Below, one piece after another: positions 28,828 through 38,714 of a stretch of DNA of 38,714 nucleotides. Source of the stretch: an uncultured Pelagibacteraceae bacterium (GTDB taxonomy: Bacteria > Pseudomonadota > Alphaproteobacteria > Pelagibacterales > Pelagibacteraceae); assembly GCA_902556285.1 (NCBI GenBank), contig CACDWD010000003.1, positions 1 to 38,714 on the forward strand. The letters are read 5' to 3'. Numbering within the stretch: position 1 is the stretch's first letter; every line of letters starts with the position of its first letter. The notes below the pieces were generated by a model that saw only the letters and a list, made by a program, of their open reading frames with translations, ran no database searches and was not told the origin of the DNA. The translations under genes and the position numbers were made by a program.

Positions 28828-29240
28828 TGAAATATTGGTTGATAAAATCTGAACCAGATGTTTGGTCAATTGACCAACAAAAAAAAGCTGGGGTTAAAGG
28901 TGCACCTTGGGATGGTGTCAGAAATTATCAAGCTGCAAAAAATTTAAAAAGTATGAGTAAAGGAGATCTATGTTTTTTTTATCATTCAAACATAGGAAAA
29001 GAGATAGTTGGGATAGTAAAAGTTATTAAAGAATCTTATATAGATAAAACAGACAAAACAGGAAGATTTGTTGCCGTTACTGTTCAATTTAAGTCTAAAT
29101 TTTCAAAGCCTATAACGCTCGAAAGTATTAAAAAAAATAAGGATTTAAGCCATTTAGCTCTGATAAAGCAAAGTAGGCTTTCTGTAATGTCTGTTGATTA
29201 TAAAAGCTGGAAAATTATAAATAACATGAGTAAAATTTAA
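28827..29240 (+). CDS. EVE domain-containing protein
   Basis: KYWLIKSEPDVWSIDQQ, WDGVRNYQAAKNLKSMSKGDLCFFYHSN. Confidence 0.93.
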   Translation: MKYWLIKSEPDVWSIDQQKKAGVKGAPWDGVRNYQAAKNLKSMSKGDLCFFYHSNIGKEIVGIVKVIKESYIDKTDKTGRFVAVTVQFKSKFSKPITLESIKKNKDLSHLALIKQSRLSVMSVDYKSWKIINNMSKI

Positions 29241-29255
29241 AAAAAAAATTGTCCT

Positions 29256-31348
<2,093 letters not shown>

Positions 31349-31352
<4 letters not shown>

Positions 31353-31993
31353 AACTGAATTAAATCTATAAACTCTTGTTTAACAACATCCCATTTTAAA
31401 ATCATCGAATTTAAAACGATCTTTCGATCTAAAGTTTTTAATTCATCTGCAATCGGAGCCCATTTATATAAAGAGAGTGCACTAGGATTAAAAGGCAAGT
31501 CCTGATAATAAACATCCCAATTTATTTTATCCAATCTTTCATCAAAACTTTTTCTAGCTTCATCAATAATATTTAATGGCATCTTATTAGAAATTTCGTC
31601 ATCTAAAATTTTATTAAAAATTTCGTTTGCTTTATGAATATCCTGATAATTGAAATTAACATTCAAATATGAAAAAGTAAAAAAAGTTAAATCTTGTAAT
31701 GCAACTGAATAAATATTCCATTTAGCAAGATTTACTGATGACATGAATTCATCATTATCAAAATGAAGAACGTATCTTGTTCCCATTCTAGTTTTTAGAT
31801 AACTATATAAAGTAACTTGAGTGGCCCATGCAGATTTAGTTTGAATAAACTGCTCTAATTCATCTAAAGTTTTTATTTTTTTCTTTGGAATAAACGCCTT
31901 AAACATGGCGAATAAATATGTTTTAAAATCCTCAAGTTTTACGTCTCTCCAAGTTAATTTATATTTTCCCATGTTAATTTGTAAGTGCGCCAA
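31349..31993 (-). CDS. Conserved hypothetical protein (start may be ATG 31972)
   Basis: Clean 214-aa ORF opposing acs; no family recognised. Confidence 0.75.
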
Positions 31994-32107
31994 TTATATC
32001 TTAAAAAAGTAAGTAAATAAGTACCTAATATGATCAATTTTTAGGGTTTTCAAAGCTCTCATAATGGTTATGGTTTTACCCAGTTATAACTAAAAAGAGA
32101 GGTATAA

Positions 32108-32368
32108 ATGTCAAATCAACAAAAACACTGGGAAAAAACCAGGGGATTGTTATTTATAACACTTGCAATCTGGTTTGTTTTCTCAATTGGCATCTTTCTC
32201 TTTGGAGCTGAAATGAACAAGGTCACAGGACCTTTCGGTTATCCATGGACATATTGGTTTACGTGTCAGGGATCTCTTGGTGCTTTCGTAATCTTAATTT
32301 TCTGGTTTGCGAATAGACAAGAAAAAATCGATGAAGAGTTCGGCTTTAGCGAAAGAGAGGACGAATAA
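32108..32368 (+). CDS. DUF4212 small subunit of sodium:solute symporter
   Basis: Two TM, KVTGPFGYPWTYWFTCQGSLGAFVILIFWFANRQEKIDEEFG; GAGAGG RBS; next to symporter. Confidence 0.9.
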   Translation: MSNQQKHWEKTRGLLFITLAIWFVFSIGIFLFGAEMNKVTGPFGYPWTYWFTCQGSLGAFVILIFWFANRQEKIDEEFGFSEREDE

Positions 32369-34179
32369 TGAAAGGTAATTTCATAGATAATTTGCCTAAG
32401 GTTTATGGAATCTATACTGGAGGATTTATAGGTTTCATAATCATCATGGCAATTGCTGAGCAGATGGGTATGACAGCTAAAGCGATCGGTATCGCTTTTG
32501 TTGCATTTACTGTATTCATCTATGCATTAATCGGTTGGCTATCAAGAACAGCCCAAGCAGATGCATATTACGTAGCTGGTAGGCAAGTACCAACAGTCTT
32601 CAACGGAATGGCGACTGCAGCAGACTGGATGTCTGGTGCTTCATTCGTTGCAATGGCAGGTGGTATTTACTTTAAAGGTTACGGCTATATGGCTCTACTT
32701 GTAGGTTGGACTGGTGGTTACGTGCTTGTTGCATCTTTATTAGCACCATACTTAAGAAAATTTGGCTGTTATACAGTTCCAGATTTTATAGGTACTAGAT
32801 ACGGTGGTAATTTAGCTAGATTTAGCGCAGTTGTAGTTTTAACTGTTGCTTCATTTACGTATGTGACTGCACAAATTAACGCCACAGGTACTATTGCATC
32901 TGTTGCACTTGATATCCCATTCCAATACGCAGTTTATGTTGGACTAATAAGTATTTTATTATGTTCAATGTTAGGTGGTATGAGAGGGGTAACTTGGACA
33001 CAGGTTGCACAATATATCGTACTGATTATAGCTTACCTACTTCCAGTATTCTGGATCAGTAACAAAATGGGTGCGGGTTTCTTCCCTCACTTTATGTTAG
33101 CTGACGAGGTAGCTAGAATTGGTGAATTAGAACAACAGTTTGGTTTTGTTAAAAACGCAGCTGCTGATCTAAAATCAGTACCTAAAGGCTTAGCAGGAAT
33201 AACTAAAGCTCACTCTGCAGTGAACGCTACACCTTGGGCATTTATTTCATTAGCATTAGCGATGATGATGGGAACAGCTTCATTACCGCACGTGATGATG
33301 AGATACTTTACTACTCCAAGTGTAAAAGCAGCTAGAAAATCAGTAGGTTGGTCATTATTCTTTATCTTCCTACTTTATTCTTCTGCTCCAATGTTAGCTA
33401 CATTATCTAAGTTATCATTGATCGACCCGAATTTACCAACTGGTATTATCGGTAAGACATTTGCAGAAGTAGAGGCGATAGATTGGTACCAAAACTGGAA
33501 CCAAGCAAACCTAATGTTTATCAGCGACTTTAACGGAAATGGAACTCTTGAATTAAATGAGTTCTTCATGGGTGGTAAAGCCGTTGTATTAGCAACTCCA
33601 GAGATAGCTGGATTACCTTATGTAATTTCAGGTCTAGTTGCTGCAGGAGGTATGGCAGCTGCCATGTCTACTGCTGATGGTTTGATTCTAGCAATTGCAA
33701 ACGCTATATCACATGATGTCTACTATAAGATCATTGATCCAAAAGCGGAAACTGCAAAAAGACTACTTGTTGCAAGGGTATTACTTGTAGTAATTGGTTT
33801 TGCTGGAGCAACTATTGCAGCAATGGAGATTCAAGGAATCTTAGGTTCAGTTATCTGGGCTTTTGATTTTGCGATGTCTGGATTGTTCTTCCCACTTGTA
33901 CTTGGTGTATGGTGGAAGAGAGCTAATAGACAAGGTGCGATTGCTGGTATGCTAGGTGGTCTAGTCGCTGGTGCTTGGTACTTAGTTTGGGTACGAACTG
34001 GTGGAAGTGGATTCCTAGGAATTACACAGTTAACATTTGGTATCTTCGGATCAGCTGTAAGTTTAGTTTTAATGGTTGTAGTTAGTTTAATGACTGCAGA
34101 ACCAGATAAAGCTACTCAAAAAATGGTTGATGATGTACGTGTACCGAGTGGTAAATCAATTCTTGGTAGATCACACTAA
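32368..34179 (+). CDS. actP: Sodium:solute symporter (SSS family, ActP/VC_2705-like acetate/monocarboxylate transporter)
   Basis: ADAYYVAGRQVPTVFNGMATAADWMSGASFVAMAG, YTVPDFIGTRYGG, AAAMSTADGLILAIANAISHDVYYKI. Confidence 0.92.
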   Translation: MKGNFIDNLPKVYGIYTGGFIGFIIIMAIAEQMGMTAKAIGIAFVAFTVFIYALIGWLSRTAQADAYYVAGRQVPTVFNGMATAADWMSGASFVAMAGGIYFKGYGYMALLVGWTGGYVLVASLLAPYLRKFGCYTVPDFIGTRYGGNLARFSAVVVLTVASFTYVTAQINATGTIASVALDIPFQYAVYVGLISILLCSMLGGMRGVTWTQVAQYIVLIIAYLLPVFWISNKMGAGFFPHFMLADEVARIGELEQQFGFVKNAAADLKSVPKGLAGITKAHSAVNATPWAFISLALAMMMGTASLPHVMMRYFTTPSVKAARKSVGWSLFFIFLLYSSAPMLATLSKLSLIDPNLPTGIIGKTFAEVEAIDWYQNWNQANLMFISDFNGNGTLELNEFFMGGKAVVLATPEIAGLPYVISGLVAAGGMAAAMSTADGLILAIANAISHDVYYKIIDPKAETAKRLLVARVLLVVIGFAGATIAAMEIQGILGSVIWAFDFAMSGLFFPLVLGVWWKRANRQGAIAGMLGGLVAGAWYLVWVRTGGSGFLGITQLTFGIFGSAVSLVLMVVVSLMTAEPDKATQKMVDDVRVPSGKSILGRSH

Positions 34180-34189
34180 ATAATCTTTT

Positions 34190-34219
34190 AAAGGGGCGAT
34201 TAATTTCGCCCCTTTTATT
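34190..34219 (+). terminator. Rho-independent terminator downstream of the symporter
   Basis: aaaggggcga-ttaatt-tcgcccctttta GC stem followed by T-rich tract. Confidence 0.85.
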
Positions 34220-34247
34220 TCAATACATTTTCCAATATAAATTTTGA

Positions 34248-34598
34248 ATGTCAGCAAATTTTCATCCTTTAATATACTTTATTGATTATTTGCTTGGGAT
34301 TATCATGTGGACTCTTATTGGAAGAGTAGCAATGAATATTTTTCAAAGAGAAGACTCCCAGTTTTTTTTCATGAGAGTATTTGTAAAATACACCAATCCT
34401 CTTATAAAATTATTTAAACCAATAACACCCTCATTTATCATTGGACCATTGGTGCCCTTGTATGTTGCATGGTTTTTCTACATGATTAGATTTTATCTAA
34501 TGCCTTGGATCTTAGGCTATTCAGTGATGGGAATGTTGTCATTTCCTTTGGAGAGTGAAATTTCTAGACAAATTTACCAATTTTTTAATTCATTTTAA
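34248..34598 (+). CDS. Small membrane protein (YggT-like)
   Basis: LLGIIMWTLIGRVAMNIF, TNPLIKLFKPITPSFI. Confidence 0.6.
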   Translation: MSANFHPLIYFIDYLLGIIMWTLIGRVAMNIFQREDSQFFFMRVFVKYTNPLIKLFKPITPSFIIGPLVPLYVAWFFYMIRFYLMPWILGYSVMGMLSFPLESEISRQIYQFFNSF

Positions 34599-34632
34599 TT
34601 TTTAAAATTGATACTAGTTAATCTAGTAATCA

Positions 34633-35292
34633 ATGAAAAATATACAAATTTCACCATCAATTCTATCTGCTGATTTTAGTCAGTTAGGTACAGAAATAAA
34701 AAGACTTGAAGAAGGCGGTGCTGATATGATTCATGTGGATGTAATGGATGGTCATTTTGTTCCTAATTTAACAATAGGACCACCTGTAATTGAAGCTCTT
34801 CGAAAACATTGTTCATTAAAATTTGATGTTCATTTGATGATATCACCAGTGCATAAATATATAGATGCTTATGCTGATGCGGGAGCAGATATAATTACTA
34901 TTCACCCCGAAGCAACTGATAATTTAGAAAATTCAATTAATAAGATAAAAGAAAAAAATAAGAAAGTTGGAGTTTCACTTAATCCTGAATCTAAAATTGA
35001 TTTAATATTAGATCTATTAAATCAAATTGATTTAGTTTTAATTATGAGTGTAAATCCTGGATTTGGAGGTCAAAAATTTATGCCAGAAGTTTTGGATAAA
35101 ATCAAAGATCTAAAAAAAATAAAAGAACAAAAAAAGTTAGATTTTGACATAGAAATTGATGGCGGAATCAATTTTGATAATTGCAAAAGTGCAATTGATG
35201 CCGGTGCTAACATCCTTGTTTCTGGTACTACAGTATTCAAAAGTAATGATGGAGATATAAAGAAAAATATTAATTTATTAAAATTAAAATAA
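34633..35292 (+). CDS. rpe: Ribulose-phosphate 3-epimerase
   Basis: SPSILSADFSQLG, HVDVMDGHFVPNLTIGPPVI, MSVNPGFGGQKF, DGGIN. Confidence 0.97.
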   Translation: MKNIQISPSILSADFSQLGTEIKRLEEGGADMIHVDVMDGHFVPNLTIGPPVIEALRKHCSLKFDVHLMISPVHKYIDAYADAGADIITIHPEATDNLENSINKIKEKNKKVGVSLNPESKIDLILDLLNQIDLVLIMSVNPGFGGQKFMPEVLDKIKDLKKIKEQKKLDFDIEIDGGINFDNCKSAIDAGANILVSGTTVFKSNDGDIKKNINLLKLK

Positions 35293-35296
35293 GTTA

Positions 35297-36922
35297 ATGA
35301 TTAATACAAATTCCTTAGGCATTTTAGGTCAATTTTATTTTAATATAAAAAAAAGTTTAAAATCAATTTATCAAACTTCAAATTTCTATGAAAAGAAAAT
35401 ATCAAAAACTTTCGAAAATAGATTTGAATACAAACCTAGTCCTCATTTACTTTCATCTATAATTAAATATCAAAATAAAAAATATAAAATTGAAGATTTT
35501 GCTATTAAGTCCATTTGGCAAAATAATTTAAGCTCAAAAGATTATGAAAAACTAAATAATTTTTTTTGGTTTTTTAGCTTAGATTTAAAATCTTCAAAAA
35601 AAACAACACAAAATGTTATCAAAAACTGGATTTCAAATAACAACAAATTTCAAAAAAAAAGCTGGGAATTTGATTTAACAGCAAAAAGAATTATTTCATG
35701 GTTATCAAATCATCAACTTACTTACGAAGAAAGTGAACAAGAATACAAATCTACTTTTGATCATATGATTCAAAAACAAACTAATCATTTGTTAAATGAA
35801 ATCAAAAACTCAAAAGAAGTGGAAAATAAAATGATTGGATGCGCTGCAATAATTTTAACCGGATTAGCTTACAAAAATGAAAAACAATATCTTGTAAACG
35901 GATTGAATTTATTAAAAAACATCATTAAATCTTCAATCGACAACCAGGGTTTTCCAAAATCAAGAAACATCAGACAATTAATATTATATTTAAAATATTT
36001 TATAATTATTAGAGAATGGTTTAAGGAATCTCAAAGTTTAATCCCTGAATATATTGATGAGACTATTTATTATTTGGGCTCAAGTTATGCTTTCATATGG
36101 CAAAATATAAAACAAGATATTTTTTTTAATGGTAACTATTCTTCTGATAATAACGAATTTGATCAATACTTGAAAAGGTTTGGTTACACTTTTAAAAATC
36201 AAATTAATGAACTAGGCGGTTATGCAATACTAAAAAATAAAAAAATAATTCTTGCTGCTGATATTGGATCTAGCTCTAACAAAATATTTTCTAACGACTA
36301 TCAAGCGGGAGCTTTATCATTTGAAATATTTTCTAATGATAAAAAATTAATTTCTAATGCTGGTTACTTTCCAGATAAAAATAATAAATTTAATAAATTA
36401 TCAAGAAGCACGGCTTTACATTGTGCTTTAAACATTGAAGATTATTCCTCTTGTAATTTTATTAAGCATCGAAAAAATTTGATTGTTGATAAAGGACTGA
36501 AAGTATCAAATAAAAATATAGTTTTTGAAAATAATTATTGGAAAATATCAGGTACACATGATGGATATTTAATTAAATTTGGAGCCATTTATGAGAGAGA
36601 GATTGAGTTCTACCCAGAACAAATGAAATTTATTGGCTGTGATAAGTTATTTAGAAAAAATCCAAGTAAAGAAATTAAATTTGATATTAGATTTCATCTT
36701 GATCCAAATTCAAAAGTAATGAAAACACAAGATAACAAATCAATACTAATTGAATTAGATGAGGAAGGTTGGAAATTTAGTTGTGATAACTTTGATATTA
36801 ATATTGATAATGGTTTATATTTCGGTAATAAAAATTCATATAAAGAGAACCAAAATATTTTTATCTCAGGTATGAATAATGAAAAAGAACAGATAATAAA
36901 GTGGGAGATAAATAAATTATAA
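35297..36922 (+). CDS. Heparinase II/III family protein
   Basis: DLTAKRIISWLSNHQ, YSSDNNEFDQYLKRFGYTF, ADIGSSSNKIFSNDYQAGALSFEIF, RSTALHCALNIED. Confidence 0.85.
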   Translation: MINTNSLGILGQFYFNIKKSLKSIYQTSNFYEKKISKTFENRFEYKPSPHLLSSIIKYQNKKYKIEDFAIKSIWQNNLSSKDYEKLNNFFWFFSLDLKSSKKTTQNVIKNWISNNNKFQKKSWEFDLTAKRIISWLSNHQLTYEESEQEYKSTFDHMIQKQTNHLLNEIKNSKEVENKMIGCAAIILTGLAYKNEKQYLVNGLNLLKNIIKSSIDNQGFPKSRNIRQLILYLKYFIIIREWFKESQSLIPEYIDETIYYLGSSYAFIWQNIKQDIFFNGNYSSDNNEFDQYLKRFGYTFKNQINELGGYAILKNKKIILAADIGSSSNKIFSNDYQAGALSFEIFSNDKKLISNAGYFPDKNNKFNKLSRSTALHCALNIEDYSSCNFIKHRKNLIVDKGLKVSNKNIVFENNYWKISGTHDGYLIKFGAIYEREIEFYPEQMKFIGCDKLFRKNPSKEIKFDIRFHLDPNSKVMKTQDNKSILIELDEEGWKFSCDNFDINIDNGLYFGNKNSYKENQNIFISGMNNEKEQIIKWEINKL

Positions 36923-38460
36923 TGAGGAAAAAAATCAAAACAGCTCTCATCTCTGTATCTGACAAAAATAACTTAAGACCATTGTTAAATATTTTAAAAA
37001 AGAACAAAATTAAAATAATTAGCTCAGGTGGTACTTATAAAGAAATTAAAAGATTAAAATTTAACTGTTTAGAAGTATCTGATTTTACTAATTCCCCCGA
37101 GATTTTGGGAGGTAGAGTAAAAACTCTTCATCCAAAAATCCATGCAGGGATTTTAAATAAAAGAGAAAAAAAATCTCACTTAAAAGATCTTAAACATAAT
37201 AATTTTGAGAATATTGATTTAGTCATAGTTAATTTTTATCCATTTGAGAACACTCTTAAAAAAACAAATAATCATCAAAAAATTATAGAAAATATAGATG
37301 TAGGTGGTCCTACTATGGTTAGATCGGCGGCAAAAAACTACAATGATGTAGCTGTAATAACTTCTTCAGATCAGTATGAGGAATTAATTCAAGAACTAAA
37401 AAAATTCAAGGGATCTACTTCTTTAAATTTTAGAGAAAAACTATCGAGAATAGCGTTTGCTGAGACGGCTTATTATGACTCTGTGATTTCAAAATATTTT
37501 AACAAAAAAACAAATACTATTTTCCCAAAGAAAAAAATTTTTCATGGAAATCTTGTAGAGCAACTTAGATATGGTGAAAATCCTCACCAATTAAGCGCAA
37601 TTTATTCAAGTAGTTCAAATATGAACTTAAAACAAATTCATGGAAAACAGCTTAGTTATAACAATTATAATGACATATTTAGCGCTCTAACTATTTCAAG
37701 ATCTTTACCAAAAGGGAAAGGAACAGTCATAGTTAAGCACACAAACCCGTGTGGAGTTTCTGTTAAAAATGATCATTTAGAGAGTTATAAGTCCGCTCTT
37801 TCTTGTGACCCTGTAAGTGCTTTTGGTGGAATAGTTTCTTGTAATTTTAAAATTAAAAGTGATTTAGCTGTTGAATTAAATAAATTATTTTTAGAGGTAA
37901 TAATTGCAAATGGTTTTGATAGCAATGCAATCAAAATATTAAATGCTAAAAAAAACTTAAGATTGATTGATGGAACAAATTATAAATCAGGAGAACTTTT
38001 TAAGTTTGTATCATTTAATCAAGATATAATGATACAATCAGAGGACTTAAATATATTTGCAAAAAAAAATTTTAAAGTTGTATCAAAAAGAAAACCAACA
38101 TCTAAACAACTTAAAGATCTTATTTTTGCTTTTAATGTATGTAGGTATGTAAAATCAAATGCAATAGTATTAGCATCTAATGAAGCTACAGTTGGTATTG
38201 GTTCTGGTCAACCAAGTAGACTAGATAGTTGCCAAATAGCAATAAATAAAATGAAAAAATTTAATCTTCAGACTGATAATTTAGTAGCAGCCTCAGACGC
38301 ATTTTTTCCTTTTGTAGATGGTATCGAAAAATTAGTCCAATCAGGTGTTAGAGCTGTTATTCAACCATCTGGATCAATAAGAGATAAAGAAATAATTAAT
38401 TTTGCAAACGAGACTGACACTGTGCTTCTTTTTTCAAAGACAAGACACTTCAGACATTAG
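36922..38460 (+). CDS. purH: Bifunctional AICAR transformylase/IMP cyclohydrolase
   Basis: ISVSDKNNL, ISSGGTYKEIK, GGRVKTLHPKIHAGIL, VKHTNPCGVS, DAFFPFVDGIE. Confidence 0.97.
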   Translation: MRKKIKTALISVSDKNNLRPLLNILKKNKIKIISSGGTYKEIKRLKFNCLEVSDFTNSPEILGGRVKTLHPKIHAGILNKREKKSHLKDLKHNNFENIDLVIVNFYPFENTLKKTNNHQKIIENIDVGGPTMVRSAAKNYNDVAVITSSDQYEELIQELKKFKGSTSLNFREKLSRIAFAETAYYDSVISKYFNKKTNTIFPKKKIFHGNLVEQLRYGENPHQLSAIYSSSSNMNLKQIHGKQLSYNNYNDIFSALTISRSLPKGKGTVIVKHTNPCGVSVKNDHLESYKSALSCDPVSAFGGIVSCNFKIKSDLAVELNKLFLEVIIANGFDSNAIKILNAKKNLRLIDGTNYKSGELFKFVSFNQDIMIQSEDLNIFAKKNFKVVSKRKPTSKQLKDLIFAFNVCRYVKSNAIVLASNEATVGIGSGQPSRLDSCQIAINKMKKFNLQTDNLVAASDAFFPFVDGIEKLVQSGVRAVIQPSGSIRDKEIINFANETDTVLLFSKTRHFRH

Positions 38461-38714
38461 ATATTTTATCTATTTTTGCAGCAAGAATAAAATCACTCTC
38501 AGCTAGACCCTTTATCGCATGTGTAAATATTTTAATTCTCGCATAACCCCACCCAAACCATAAATCGGGATGATGACCTTCAGCTTCAGCTATTTGTCCA
38601 ACTTTATTGACAAATTCCTGACTTTTTAAAAAGTTATCAAATTTAAAATTCTTGATTAAATGAAAGCCGTCAATTTTATCTTCTAAAACTTCCCAGCCAT
38701 CAACTTTTTTAAGA
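38450..38714 (-). CDS. Pterin-4a-carbinolamine dehydratase (5' end truncated by window edge)
   Basis: Reverse complement: LKKVDGWEVLEDKIDGFHLIKNFKFDNFLKSQEFVNKVGQIAEAEGHHPDLWFGWGYARIKIFTHAIKGLAESDFILAAKIDKISNV*; absent from ORF track; overlaps purH end by 11 nt. Confidence 0.92.
   Translation of the reverse strand, partial: LKKVDGWEVLEDKIDGFHLIKNFKFDNFLKSQEFVNKVGQIAEAEGHHPDLWFGWGYARIKIFTHAIKGLAESDFILAAKIDKISNV

Noticed and set aside
32068-32080. CATAA-tgg-TTATG palindrome upstream of the symporter as an operator site
   Set aside because: Five-bp arms in AT-rich intergenic DNA are too short to claim a regulator site.

Overview
AT-rich, gene-dense bacterial chromosome segment. Gene content, tiny intergenic gaps and AT bias suggest a SAR11/Pelagibacterales-like alphaproteobacterium (inference; no 16S in the window). 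Main blocks: glcD (partial)/aminotransferase/alpha-hydroxy-acid oxidase; a cytochrome c maturation operon ccmC-D-E-F-G-H with a PagL-like gene at its end; hspQ; yciB-like and DUF2794; argG; a light-related block (FAD-domain photolyase-like protein, DUF2256 mini-protein, glutamine amidotransferase, and a cryptochrome/photolyase split by a frameshift at a G7 run); a transporter/2OG-dioxygenase/haloacetate-dehalogenase-like operon; folD, mscS, hemD, hemC diverging from tsaD-EVE; acs with an unusual Lys-rich N-terminal tail; a DUF4212 + actP-type symporter pair; rpe, heparinase-like, purH and a partial pterin dehydratase. No tRNA, rRNA, CRISPR, transposase or prophage was recognised. The most interesting items are the G7-frameshifted photolyase, a photolyase-like protein that appears domain-permuted, the basic tail on Acs, an EF-hand-like loop in the symporter, a fluoroacetate-dehalogenase-like active site in a transporter operon, and an unexplained ~180 bp intergenic region with a long stem between hspQ and ccmC.
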